From Burkholderiaceae bacterium 26 (GTDB taxonomy: Bacteria; Pseudomonadota; Gammaproteobacteria; Burkholderiales; Burkholderiaceae): a stretch of DNA of 64,000 nt. Under the pieces are notes generated by a model that was given only the letters and a program-made list of their open reading frames with translations, was not told the origin of the DNA and did no database searches. Made by a program: the position numbers and the translations under genes. The stretch spans positions 186,001 to 250,000 of the forward strand of contig JYOB01000007.1 of assembly GCA_000955795.1 (NCBI GenBank), in the 5' to 3' direction. Each line of letters begins with the position of its first letter. The stretch's first letter is position 1. This document shows positions 18,584-26,486 of the stretch, in pieces.

Positions 18584-18933
18584 CGCGCCATGCTGCCGTA
18601 AGCGTTGCTTGCGGTGGTGGCGCGGCGCGCCGTGTCGATACGCTTTTGCAGGCGGTCCAGGCGCGGATACACCATGGCGCGCACGCGGGCGTCATCTTCC
18701 AGAATACGTACTAGCAGCGTGCGCTTGCGCTCCACATCTGCGCGCGAGAGCTGCGGATGCGGCTCGGAACGGCGCAGTGCGTCCACGTAAGCGGCGCTCT
18801 CGCGTTCAAGCGTACTGACGACTTCCCAGTTACCCACTTCGGCCGCGCTGACCATTTCGGCGGTCAGGCGTGCGATGGCTTCGTAGCAGGTGAACAGACT
18901 TTCGCTGTCCTTGATCGGGATGTTGCGGTGCAT
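18577..18933 (-). CDS. fliT: Flagellar export chaperone FliT
   Basis: A small helical protein (118 aa from the ATG at 18933, chosen for the GGAG five bases upstream) just after fliS, where fliT normally lies. FliT is the chaperone for the cap protein FliD and in enteric bacteria also restrains FlhDC. The sequence is alpha-helical with a mid-region basic helix (RADVERKRTLLVRILEDDARV) as in FliT, but family members are weakly conserved, so position carries much of the call. It overlaps the convergent glycosyltransferase by 7 bp. Confidence 0.8.
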   Translation of the reverse strand: MHRNIPIKDSESLFTCYEAIARLTAEMVSAAEVGNWEVVSTLERESAAYVDALRRSEPHPQLSRADVERKRTLLVRILEDDARVRAMVYPRLDRLQKRIDTARRATTASNAYGSMARY

Positions 18934-18990
18934 ATTGGCTCCAGTTGGGCCGAATTCAGTCAAAGGTCGCTTTACTAAAACGACCAGCAA

Positions 18991-19428
18991 TCAACTCACA
19001 ACGCTCAGGTGGCTGTTCGCCACGGCGGCGCCAGGCTGGCCCATCTGGCCAATGGCGAGCCACGCATCCTGCAGCGGGACCAGCAAGCCATCCACTTCTG
19101 CAAGGATCGTCAGATCGTTGTTGCCGTTGGCCACCAGCAGGCGGCGCAGCATGTAGTCGTACAGCGTGTTCAGTTGCACGGCGATGTCGCCGCCGCGCTG
19201 GTGATCAAGGCTGGCCTGCAGGCCCTGGCCGATGATCGAGATGGCCTTGTCAAACGCCCTCACCTTGGCCAGCACGTCACCACGCTGGATGGCAGCGCCA
19301 GCCAGGTTGATGGCGGCGCGCGCCCCTTCAAACAGCATGGCAATCAGGCGGTGCGGATTGGCGTCTACCACGGACGTCTCGATGCCGACTTGCGCATAGG
19401 CACCGATGGCACGGCGTGCAGCGTACAT
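18991..19428 (-). CDS. fliS: Flagellin export chaperone FliS
   Basis: Binds the C-terminus of newly made flagellin and delivers it to FlhA. The 145-aa product has the FliS signature: an N-terminal Tyr/Ala segment (MYAARRAIGAYAQVGIETSV), PHRLIAMLFEGARAAINLA, and the DYMLRRLLVANGNND helix. It follows fliD by 60 bp in the fliDST unit. The downstream gene is fliT. Confidence 0.95.
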   Translation of the reverse strand: MYAARRAIGAYAQVGIETSVVDANPHRLIAMLFEGARAAINLAGAAIQRGDVLAKVRAFDKAISIIGQGLQASLDHQRGGDIAVQLNTLYDYMLRRLLVANGNNDLTILAEVDGLLVPLQDAWLAIGQMGQPGAAVANSHLSVVS

Positions 19429-19488
19429 GGAAAAGGTCCTCGCTGTAGTCTGTTTTGTTTTGGGTTGTGCTCTAAACCTGAACCTGGC

Positions 19489-21537
19489 TTAGTTGCTGCT
19501 CGAAGTCTGCTTTGTAATGGCCGCGAGCTGCGTCGTCAGGTAATTGCTTGTATTCGTCATGCTCGCCACCGCTGCCGACAACGCGTTGAACTGCGTGTAG
19601 TACAGCGCCTGCTTGTTATCCAGTCGCGTCTGCATGGCGGTGATCTGGCTGGCAAGCGAGGTGAGCGAACTGTTGATCGAGTCCGTCTCGTTCTGCACCA
19701 TGCCGCTGGACGACAGCAGGTTGGTCATCACCGTGTTGAGCTGGGCAGCGTAACCGCGCTGCACCGTGACCGTGCCACGGGCGCCCAGCGGGCCGCCGGC
19801 CACCTGCACCGTCAAGCCGTCGGTTGCCGAACCGCTGATGCCATACAGGTTCTGCCCCGAACCGGTGGCAGCAACGCCGTTGATGGTGCCCTGCACATCC
19901 AGACCGTTGGCGGCCGTGGGGCTCGCGCCGAAGAGCGACGAAGCACCCGCCCCTGATACAGACACTGCCGACACCGAGCCGAACTGGCTATCGGTAACGC
20001 TCAGCACGCCGCTGGCATCAGCCGACACCGACGCGTTAACCTTGGCGCCTTGCAGCGTGGTCGATGCGTTGATCTGGCTCTGGATCTGCGCAGCCAGCGT
20101 CGCCGCGGTGTAGCTGCCGGCCGCCAACGTCACGTTGACGGACATGCCGCTGATGTTGAACGCGAGCGTGTCGTTCACACCCGCCGTGATGGTCGTGTTG
20201 GCGGCGGCCGAACCCGTAAGCGTGCCCTGCGTGGCCAACTGCGTCACGTTGACGGCGTAGCTGCCGGACTGCGTGGAATCCGAGAACGTCGGCACGCTGA
20301 CCAGCGAATCGGTGGCCGTGCCGGTACCGGCAAACAAACCGGCCACCTGACTGGGCGACTTTGCAACCGCAGCCGACAGCTTGGTTTTGTCAACCGACAG
20401 CGTGCCGTCGGAATTCATCGTTACGCCCACGCTGCCCAGCGACTGGTAATTGCCGTTGCCCACTGCCTGGCCCAGCACGTCGGTAATCTGGTTGATGAGC
20501 GTCTTGGTGCTCACATCGCCTGCCAGCGGGCCGTTGTTGGCCTTGTTGGTGGTGTCGATATTGGTGAGCGAGTTCAGTTGCGTGCGCAGCGCGTTGTAGC
20601 CGCTGACGAAGTTGTTGACGGCGGTGGTGGTGGCGGTCGGGTCGTTGGCGACCGTCACGTTGGTGCTGCCCGTCTTGGACAACGTGAACGACGTACCGTC
20701 CACCACGTTCGACAACGTGTTGGTCGGGCTCTGCACGGCAATGCCGTTGATGGTGGCCAGGGCGTTCTGGCCCGTGGTCACTTCGGTCATGTTCTGTGTG
20801 CCTGCCGGGTCTTGCGAGAGCAGCGATTGCAGCGTCGAGTCGCCCGACACTGAAATCTTCATCTCCGAGCTGGAGCCGCCCGCGGTCGACGTCAGCACCA
20901 GGCGGTACGGGCTGCCGCTGCCGTCGTTCACGATGCTGGCCGAGACACCCACGTTGGCCGAGTTGATCGCATCACGGATACCCGCGAGCGTGTTGTTGGA
21001 CGAGTCGATCGTGATCGAGCCACCCGCCAGGTTGCCGTTCTGCGTGAACGTCGAACCGGTGTACTTGCCACCCGAAAGCGAGCCGCCCGACACAGAGCCG
21101 AACGAGAACGAAATCGTGGTCGAGGCGCCGCTGCCGATGGCGGTCGTGGTGGACGTCTGCCCCTGCGCCGCCAGCACCTGCGATTGCGCAAGCTGCGTGA
21201 CATTCACCGCGTAGGAACCTGCAGGCGCCGAGCCCGTCACCGACGCACTCAGCATCGAGGTGTCGTAGCCGCTGGCCTTCATCGCGCTGTAGTTCGACGC
21301 GCTCGTCAGGTTCGACAGCGCGGTCTGGAAGGTCGACAGCGCACTCTTGAGCGAGCCCACGGCCGACAGCTGCGTCTGGTACGAGCTTTGCTGCGTCTGC
21401 AGTTGCGTCAGCGGCAGGCTTTCCACCTTCATGAGGCTGGACACCAGCGAATTGACGTCGATGCTCGTCCCGATGCCGGGAATGGAGATCGGCGGTACGT
21501 AGCTGCTGGTTGAGGAGGTGGTAGTGGTAGTCGCCAT
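19489..21537 (-). CDS. fliD: Flagellar filament cap protein FliD (long variant)
   Basis: Caps the growing filament and folds incoming flagellin. It has the N-terminal FliD core (ISIPGIGTSIDVNSLVSSLMKVE, residues 17-37) and a C-terminal coiled coil (SINSSLTSLASQITAMQTRL). At 682 aa it is far longer than the usual 450-480. The motif GSYAVNVTQLA appears twice, near residues 111 and 424, so the hook-IN-type module seems to be duplicated in the exposed part of the protein. The protein is very rich in Ser, Thr and Ala and almost free of Cys, as expected of surface appendage proteins. Confidence 0.96.
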   Translation of the reverse strand: MATTTTTSSTSSYVPPISIPGIGTSIDVNSLVSSLMKVESLPLTQLQTQQSSYQTQLSAVGSLKSALSTFQTALSNLTSASNYSAMKASGYDTSMLSASVTGSAPAGSYAVNVTQLAQSQVLAAQGQTSTTTAIGSGASTTISFSFGSVSGGSLSGGKYTGSTFTQNGNLAGGSITIDSSNNTLAGIRDAINSANVGVSASIVNDGSGSPYRLVLTSTAGGSSSEMKISVSGDSTLQSLLSQDPAGTQNMTEVTTGQNALATINGIAVQSPTNTLSNVVDGTSFTLSKTGSTNVTVANDPTATTTAVNNFVSGYNALRTQLNSLTNIDTTNKANNGPLAGDVSTKTLINQITDVLGQAVGNGNYQSLGSVGVTMNSDGTLSVDKTKLSAAVAKSPSQVAGLFAGTGTATDSLVSVPTFSDSTQSGSYAVNVTQLATQGTLTGSAAANTTITAGVNDTLAFNISGMSVNVTLAAGSYTAATLAAQIQSQINASTTLQGAKVNASVSADASGVLSVTDSQFGSVSAVSVSGAGASSLFGASPTAANGLDVQGTINGVAATGSGQNLYGISGSATDGLTVQVAGGPLGARGTVTVQRGYAAQLNTVMTNLLSSSGMVQNETDSINSSLTSLASQITAMQTRLDNKQALYYTQFNALSAAVASMTNTSNYLTTQLAAITKQTSSSN

Positions 21538-21651
21538 GATCGGGTCCGATAAGCATCTGCGCCGGCGGAAGTCTCTCTACACAACGGCACGGGCTGCAGC
21601 TTCTTTAGGGCAGGTTATGCAGGCGCCACCCACGAAAAAGTGGGGTATCCG

Positions 21652-21693
21652 TCAAAAGAAAAAGGGCCGGCGCCCCGAGGAGCGCCGGCCCTT
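21652..21693 (-). terminator. Rho-independent terminator of fliC
   Basis: A perfect 10-bp stem GGGCCGGCGC / GCGCCGGCCC (21664-21673 and 21682-21691) with an 8-base loop. Read on the minus strand it is followed by TTTTTCTTTTG. It begins 44 bp after the fliC stop, as expected for a very highly expressed single gene. Confidence 0.9.
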
Positions 21694-21734
21694 GGCCCAA
21701 CCGCGAGGCGGCGGGGCTGCATCCAACTTACTGA

Positions 21735-22556
21735 TTAACCCTTCAGCAGGCTCAGGATGCTGTTCGGTGCCGAGTTGGCTTGCGCCAGCATCGCCGTACC
21801 CGCTTGCTGCAGGATGTTCTGGCGGGTCATGTTCGACGTTTCCGACGCGTAGTCCGTATCGACCATGGCCGACTTGGCAGCCGACAGGGCGGTGTTCGAC
21901 GAGGTCAGCGTGTTGATGGTCGAGCTCAGACCGCTTTGCTGTGCACCCAGGTCAGCGCGAGCTGCCTTCAGGCTGGCCAGATCGGTGTCGATCTTGCCCT
22001 GAGCGGCCGTTGCGTTGGCCGTCGACGTCACGCTCGTGCCGGTCAGCGTACCGAAGCTTGCCAGGTTGGCGTTGGTGACGGTTGCCACGTCGGTCGACGC
22101 GTTTTGGCCGTACTGGAACGTGGTCGAGCTTACCGAACCATCGAACAGCTTGGCGCCGTTGTAGTTGGCGTTCGTCTCGATGTTCTTGTTGGCCGTGGCC
22201 AGCTGTTGGTATTCCTTGTCCAGGTTGGCCTGGTCGGTGGTCGACAGACCGCCGTTGTTGGCTTCCACAGCCAGTTGGCGCATACGTTGCAGGTTGTTTT
22301 CAACCTGGCCCAGGTACGAGTCAGCCGTTTGCAGGTACGACTGTGCGTTGTTGGCGTTCTGGATACCTTGGGTTTGCGAGTTCAGCGTGGTCGTCAGGCT
22401 GGAGGCCACAGCGTAGGCAGCGGCATCGTCCTTCGCGCTGTTCACGCGCAGGCCGGTCGACAGACGTTGCAGCGAGGTCTGCAGCGCATCCTTCGAGGCC
22501 GACAGTGCTTGCTGCGTTTGCAGGGACGAGATATTGGTATTGAGGCTGAGGGACAT
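21735..22556 (-). CDS. fliC: Flagellin FliC
   Basis: Filament subunit. The 273-aa protein has conserved D0/D1 ends: MSLSLNTNISSLQTQQALSA at the start with LSTGLRVNSAKDDAAAYAVA, and a C-terminus with TRQNILQQAGTAMLAQANSAPNSILSLL. The central domain is short and rich in Ser and Thr (SSTTFQYGQNASTDVATVTN and the following SVTSTANATAA), offering many possible O-glycosylation sites; this fits the neighbouring sugar island. It is monocistronic, with a sigma-28-type promoter and a strong terminator. Confidence 0.98.
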   Translation of the reverse strand: MSLSLNTNISSLQTQQALSASKDALQTSLQRLSTGLRVNSAKDDAAAYAVASSLTTTLNSQTQGIQNANNAQSYLQTADSYLGQVENNLQRMRQLAVEANNGGLSTTDQANLDKEYQQLATANKNIETNANYNGAKLFDGSVSSTTFQYGQNASTDVATVTNANLASFGTLTGTSVTSTANATAAQGKIDTDLASLKAARADLGAQQSGLSSTINTLTSSNTALSAAKSAMVDTDYASETSNMTRQNILQQAGTAMLAQANSAPNSILSLLKG

Positions 22557-22665
22557 GACGGCTCCTAAGTTTCCCGATGGTTTGTTGCCCGTGTTTGCTA
22601 ATTCCGGCTAGGCCGGGCAACGTGACCTGCAACTTGAAGGGGATCAGGTCTGCGTTGTACTCAGG

Positions 22666-22692
22666 TTATCGGTGGCCTCTGAGGAAAGTTTA
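22666..22692 (-). promoter_or_regulatory. Sigma-28 (FliA) promoter of fliC
   Basis: On the minus strand the sequence reads TAAACTTT, 11 bases, ACCGATAA, against the FliA consensus TAAAGTTT-N11-GCCGATAA: seven of eight matches in each box with exact spacing. It lies 110 bp before the fliC ATG, leaving an untranslated leader of roughly 100 bases. Confidence 0.9.
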
Positions 22693-22844
22693 GGGTCGCC
22701 TTGACAAATTTGTGCGTCGGCGGCGGTTTGGGCTTGCGGGCGCCTGACTTCCGACACCCCCTCCAAAAGAGGCGGCAAGCCTGCTTCTTGGCCTGCAGAC
22801 CCTCGGCTATACTCGTTCGACCAGTCCATAGGCGCCAGCATCCC

Positions 22845-22858
22845 TCTATATATAGAGC
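22845..22858. promoter_or_regulatory. Perfect 14-bp palindrome CTCTATATATAGAG
   Basis: An AT-rich perfect palindrome in otherwise GC-rich DNA, 110 bp before the LuxR-type regulator and about 35 bp after its candidate -10 box. Shape and position suit a dimeric regulator, possibly the adjacent gene product acting on itself. There is no direct evidence. Confidence 0.4.
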
Positions 22859-22967
22859 GCCACACAGTGCACAGATGGGGAGTTGCAAGCCCGCCAGTTC
22901 GGCCGGAAGGCCTGCGGGCGGAAAGAAGAGCTCGATGCGAGCCCGCGTTTGACCCGCAACACCCACC

Positions 22968-23603
22968 ATGCTCAATGTCCTGATCGTCGAACCGCACGAT
23001 ATTGCCCGTGTCGGCCTGCGCCAGATCCTCAAGGATTCGCGCCTGGCCCGGCAGATCGAGGCCGTGCCGGACCTGCGCGATGCCAATAACGACCTGCTCG
23101 CCCAGCGCGAGTGGGACGTCATGCTCTTCTCGGTGGAATCGGCCACCGGAGACGAATTCCAGACCATCAAGACCGTGCGCCAGCAGCATGCGCGCCTGGC
23201 TGTGCTGGCACTGGGCCGCCACCCTGAAGCGCTGCTTGCCGTCCGGGCGCTGAAAGCTGGCGCCGCCGGCTATCTGCCGATGGACGCCAGCCAGCCGCAG
23301 TTGCTGGCCGCCGTCAACGCCATCTCCAAGGGCAAGAAATACTTGCCTTCGGACCTTGTGGAAGTCCTGGCCGACAACCTGAACGTCGACTGGGACAAGC
23401 CCCGCCACGACATCCTTTCCGACCGCGAATTCCAGACGCTGCGCATGCTCGGCTCCGGCCGCACGTTGGGCGAGATTGCCGAGGCGCTGCAGATCAGCGT
23501 CAAGACGGTCAGCGTGTACCGGGGGCGCGTGCTCTCGAAAATGAAGCTGCGCAACAACGCCGAGCTGACCATGTACGTGGTCAGCAACGGCCTGCAACTC
23601 TAG
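22968..23603 (+). CDS. LuxR/NarL-type regulator with degenerate receiver domain
   Basis: The 211-aa protein has an N-terminal CheY-like fold and a C-terminal LuxR helix-turn-helix (LSDREFQTLRMLGSGRTLGEIAEALQIS...VSVYRGRVLSKM, residues 146-190). The receiver lacks its active site: the usual acidic pair is Glu-Pro (VEPHD), the phosphoacceptor Asp is Ser (DVMLFSVES), and the conserved Lys is Pro (GYLPMD). It therefore cannot be a normal phospho-switch. No histidine kinase is adjacent. It diverges from fliC, so control of motility is plausible but unproven. Confidence 0.88.
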   Translation: MLNVLIVEPHDIARVGLRQILKDSRLARQIEAVPDLRDANNDLLAQREWDVMLFSVESATGDEFQTIKTVRQQHARLAVLALGRHPEALLAVRALKAGAAGYLPMDASQPQLLAAVNAISKGKKYLPSDLVEVLADNLNVDWDKPRHDILSDREFQTLRMLGSGRTLGEIAEALQISVKTVSVYRGRVLSKMKLRNNAELTMYVVSNGLQL

Positions 23604-23722
23604 GGTGTCCCGTAAAGCTACTGCGCGGCCCGATCTTGGCGGTGCGATGCTCGCCGTACACATGTACGGCTGCGCTTCTCCCACCAACTTCGGGTCGCTC
23701 GCTACGCTTTCCGGGACACCCT
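23602..23722. repeat. Long structured inverted repeat (possible intergenic repeat element or bidirectional terminator)
   Basis: The outer arms AGGGTGTCCCGTAAAGC (23602-23618) and GCTTTCCGGGACACCCT (23706-23722) pair at 16 of 17 positions. Between them a second hairpin GCCGTAC-ACAT-GTACGGC lies in the middle. The whole fills the gap between the plus-strand regulator and the convergent GGDEF-EAL gene, and the left arm includes the regulator's stop codon. The nested form resembles dispersed palindromic repeat elements; no second copy was noticed in the window. Confidence 0.65.
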
Positions 23723-23737
23723 AAATAGACTCAAGAC

Positions 23738-25651
23738 TCATAGAAACCGGGGAACGCGCTCGCCGTAGCGGCGGGCGTTCTCGCGCACGAGGTCCTGCAC
23801 CGCTGCAGGCTCCAGCGGCCGCGTGAGCAGGTAGCCCTGAAACTCGTCGCAGCCGACTTCGCGCAGGAATTCAAGTTGCCCGGTGGTCTCCACGCCTTCG
23901 GCCACGGTCTTCATGCCCATGGCCTGCGCCATCATGATGATGGCGCGCGTGATGGCCGCGCGCTCTGCCACGTGCGGCAGGTCTTGCACGAACGAACGGT
24001 CGATCTTCAACGTATCGATCGGGAAGCGGTGCAGATACGACAGCGACGAATATCCGGTACCGAAATCGTCCAGCGCCAGCGACACGCCCATCGCACGCAG
24101 CTCGGTCAGCAACGCATGCAATGACGGATCGTCGCGAATCAGAATGCCTTCGGTCATCTCCAGTTCCACCGCGTTGCCGGGCAAGCCGCTGGTTGATAGC
24201 GCGCCACGCACCATCGCGCTCAACTGCCCAGAGCTGAATGCCTGGCCCGACAGGTTGATCGACATGCGCAAGTCCGGCAGCCCGATGCGGCGCCAGCGCG
24301 CAAGCTGGTCGCAGGCAGCGCGCAGAATCCAGCGGTCGATCTCGACGATCAGGCCGGTTTCTTCGGCGTCCTGAATGAACTGGCCAGGCATCATGCGGCC
24401 GAAATCGGCCGAGTTCCAGCGGATGAGGGCTTCCACGCCGACGATGCGGCCGCTCTTGACGTCCACGCGCGGCTGGTAATCGGCGTAGAACTCGTTGCGG
24501 TCGCTCGCCCGCCGCAAGCCCGATTCAATGCGGAAGCGGCGCGAGACGCGGTCGTCCAGGTCGCTCGTAAAGGTCTGGAAGTTGTTGCGGCCGCGCTCCT
24601 TTGCCAGATACATGGCGGCATCGGCCTTGCGCAGCAGCGTGTTCGGGTCGTCGCCGTCGTGCGGCGCCACCGCAATCCCGATCGACACACCCAGGTACAG
24701 CTCCTGCCCTTCGATATAGAACGGCGCGCTGATGGCCGAGAGAATGCGCTCGGCCACGCGCCGCGTGCCCAGGCCATCGAGCGCTTCGAGCATGACGACA
24801 AACTCATCGCCGCCCAGCCGGGCCACGGTATCGGCCTCGCGCGCGCAGGCCTGCAGGCGGGCCGCCACTTCGCGCAGCAGCATGTCGCCAAACTGGTGGC
24901 CCAGCGTGTCGTTGACGTTCTTGAAACGATCCAGGTCAAGAAACATGACCGAGACGCGCGAGCGATTGCGGCGCGCGATCGCCAGCGCGTGCTCCAGGCG
25001 ATCTTCCAGCGCGGAGCGGTTCAGCAACCCCGTCAGCGTGTCGTGCGTGGCCAGGTGCCGGATTCGTTGCTGCGCTTCGCGGATCTGCGTGATGTCGACC
25101 AGCGACACCAGCACCGAATATGGCGTCGCACCGGCTTCCGACGCCCGCGGCGAGGCCGTCATCGAATGACCGCCATCGGCATACAGCGGCGTCCAGTTGC
25201 TGGAAACCCACACCGTGCGGCCATCCACGCAGTGCATCCCGAAAATCTGGTTCAACTGCGGCTGCCCTTCGGCGATCACGTCCTGATCGGGCCAGTCGGC
25301 CTCGTGGATGGACGCGTCGAACTCGTCCACCGCGGCATTGACGACCGTGGGCAGCAAACGCCCCACCAGCGCTTCCACCGGCAAACCCAGCAGCCGTGCG
25401 GCACTCGGATTGGCGTAGGTGATGCGGCGATCTGTTCCGCACACCAGAATGCCCTCCGTCAGCGCGTTGACCATCGACAGCAGGTCCAGCTTCGGGCAGA
25501 AGCCCGGCGGCTCGCCGCGCGCAGGACAGTCGGCCGGCAAGCCTCCGGCATCGACGAGCGCAAGGTCAATACGAGTGGAAAAGGGTAAGGAATTCAAGGC
25601 GGCTTCCGGCAAGGCAACGCAGGTATGCAGGGCCGGAACGTGCCGGCGCAT
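23738..25651 (-). CDS. PAS-GGDEF-EAL protein (c-di-GMP turnover)
   Basis: The product is about 637 aa from the ATG at 25651. It has a PAS domain near residues 55-180, a GGDEF domain with intact GGDEF near residue 280 and LDLDRFKNVNDTLGH before it, and an EAL domain with intact EAL near 407, ELEMTEG, LDDFGTGYSSL, LKIDRSF and AEGVE. Both diguanylate cyclase and phosphodiesterase sites look complete, so its net activity is open. The frame is open to 25783 (GTG) but the strong Shine-Dalgarno there serves another frame, so the start is uncertain. It lies between fliC and fliL, suggesting motility control. Confidence 0.9.
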   Translation of the reverse strand: MRRHVPALHTCVALPEAALNSLPFSTRIDLALVDAGGLPADCPARGEPPGFCPKLDLLSMVNALTEGILVCGTDRRITYANPSAARLLGLPVEALVGRLLPTVVNAAVDEFDASIHEADWPDQDVIAEGQPQLNQIFGMHCVDGRTVWVSSNWTPLYADGGHSMTASPRASEAGATPYSVLVSLVDITQIREAQQRIRHLATHDTLTGLLNRSALEDRLEHALAIARRNRSRVSVMFLDLDRFKNVNDTLGHQFGDMLLREVAARLQACAREADTVARLGGDEFVVMLEALDGLGTRRVAERILSAISAPFYIEGQELYLGVSIGIAVAPHDGDDPNTLLRKADAAMYLAKERGRNNFQTFTSDLDDRVSRRFRIESGLRRASDRNEFYADYQPRVDVKSGRIVGVEALIRWNSADFGRMMPGQFIQDAEETGLIVEIDRWILRAACDQLARWRRIGLPDLRMSINLSGQAFSSGQLSAMVRGALSTSGLPGNAVELEMTEGILIRDDPSLHALLTELRAMGVSLALDDFGTGYSSLSYLHRFPIDTLKIDRSFVQDLPHVAERAAITRAIIMMAQAMGMKTVAEGVETTGQLEFLREVGCDEFQGYLLTRPLEPAAVQDLVRENARRYGERVPRFL

Positions 25652-25695
25652 TCCTTCATTACAACGGCAAGTGCGGGCAAATCTTTCGGGCAACG

Positions 25696-25773
25696 TCACT
25701 TTTGCGGTGGAGCCGGCGAGCTGCGCGACGGGCAAGGCGCCCGGCGCAACGTAACCGCCACATAAAAGTGCAT
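25696..25773 (-). CDS. Possible 25-aa leader peptide upstream of the GGDEF-EAL gene
   Basis: An ATG at 25773 stands nine bases after a perfect AGGAGG on the minus strand and opens a 25-codon frame (MHFYVAVTLRRAPCPSRSSP and five more residues) ending with TGA at 25698-25696, 45 bp before the preferred start of the GGDEF-EAL gene. It is in a different frame from that gene. No protein family is recognised. It could be a regulatory upstream frame or mark a frameshift at the gene's 5' end. Confidence 0.35.
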   Translation of the reverse strand: MHFYVAVTLRRAPCPSRSSPAPPQK

Positions 25774-25987
25774 TAACAATCACCTCCTGCGCTCATACCG
25801 TCCCACCCTGCACATCGCAAACGCCCGAGATAAGCGGGATTGACCGCGTTTCTTGCTGGAATGAGCTGGACAGAGGTGGGGAAGAATGCCATCCGAGAAC
25901 CCGACTCTGTGCTTTGCGTTGATTTACGGTGTTTTGCGCGACGCGAGCCGGGAAAGCCCACCCCCCCCTAGTCCCCGAGTGATCCCC

Positions 25988-26485
25988 ATGGCCGAAGCCG
26001 CTGCCGCCACTACCGCCCCCGCCCCAGCAAAGGGCGGCTCCACCAAGCTGCTGCTGATCATCCTGATCGTGCTCCTGCTCGTCGGCATGGGCGGCGGCGC
26101 TGCCTGGTTCTTCCTCGGAGGCGGCAATCACGCCGCATCCGGCCCCGCCGCACCGCCCAAGCCCAAAGAGCCGGTGTTCGTGGCCATGGAAACCCTGACC
26201 GTCAATCTGCAGCCCGAAGAAGGCAACGACCGTTACCTGCAGATCGGCATTACGTTCAAGAGCTTCGACAAGCATGCCGAAGACGAGATCAAGACCTATA
26301 CGCCCGAGCTGCGCAGCAAGGTCCTGATGCTGCTGGCCAGCAAGACGCCCACCGAGCTGTACCCGGCGGAGGGCAAGGTCAAGCTGTCCAAGGAAATCGT
26401 TGAACTGTGCGAACACGTCTTCAAGGCTGTCGGCAAGGAATCGCCCGTGGCAGACGTCTTGTTCACCAACTTTGTGATCCAGTGA
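25988..26485 (+). CDS. fliL: Flagellar basal body-associated protein FliL
   Basis: Single-pass inner-membrane protein that surrounds the stator and supports torque. From the ATG at 25988 it is 165 aa: a short Ala/Thr-rich cytoplasmic tail, a transmembrane helix near residues 19-42 (KLLLIILIVLLLVGMGGGAA), a linker and the periplasmic FliL domain ending DVLFTNFVIQ. The frame opens 34 codons earlier with unlikely sequence; the chosen start has only a weak ribosome site. It heads fliLMNOPQR, with fliM one base downstream. Confidence 0.95.
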   Translation: MAEAAAATTAPAPAKGGSTKLLLIILIVLLLVGMGGGAAWFFLGGGNHAASGPAAPPKPKEPVFVAMETLTVNLQPEEGNDRYLQIGITFKSFDKHAEDEIKTYTPELRSKVLMLLASKTPTELYPAEGKVKLSKEIVELCEHVFKAVGKESPVADVLFTNFVIQ

Positions 26486-26486
26486 C

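Larger units (their letters stand above)
22557..22967. promoter_or_regulatory. Divergent fliC / luxR-type regulator intergenic region
   Basis: About 410 bp without a gene. It holds the fliC leader and sigma-28 promoter (22666-22692), a TATACT hexamer at 22809-22814 that could serve as a -10 box for the plus-strand regulator (with TTCTTG 18 bases upstream), and the perfect palindrome at 22845-22858. Nothing else is seen. Confidence 0.6.
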
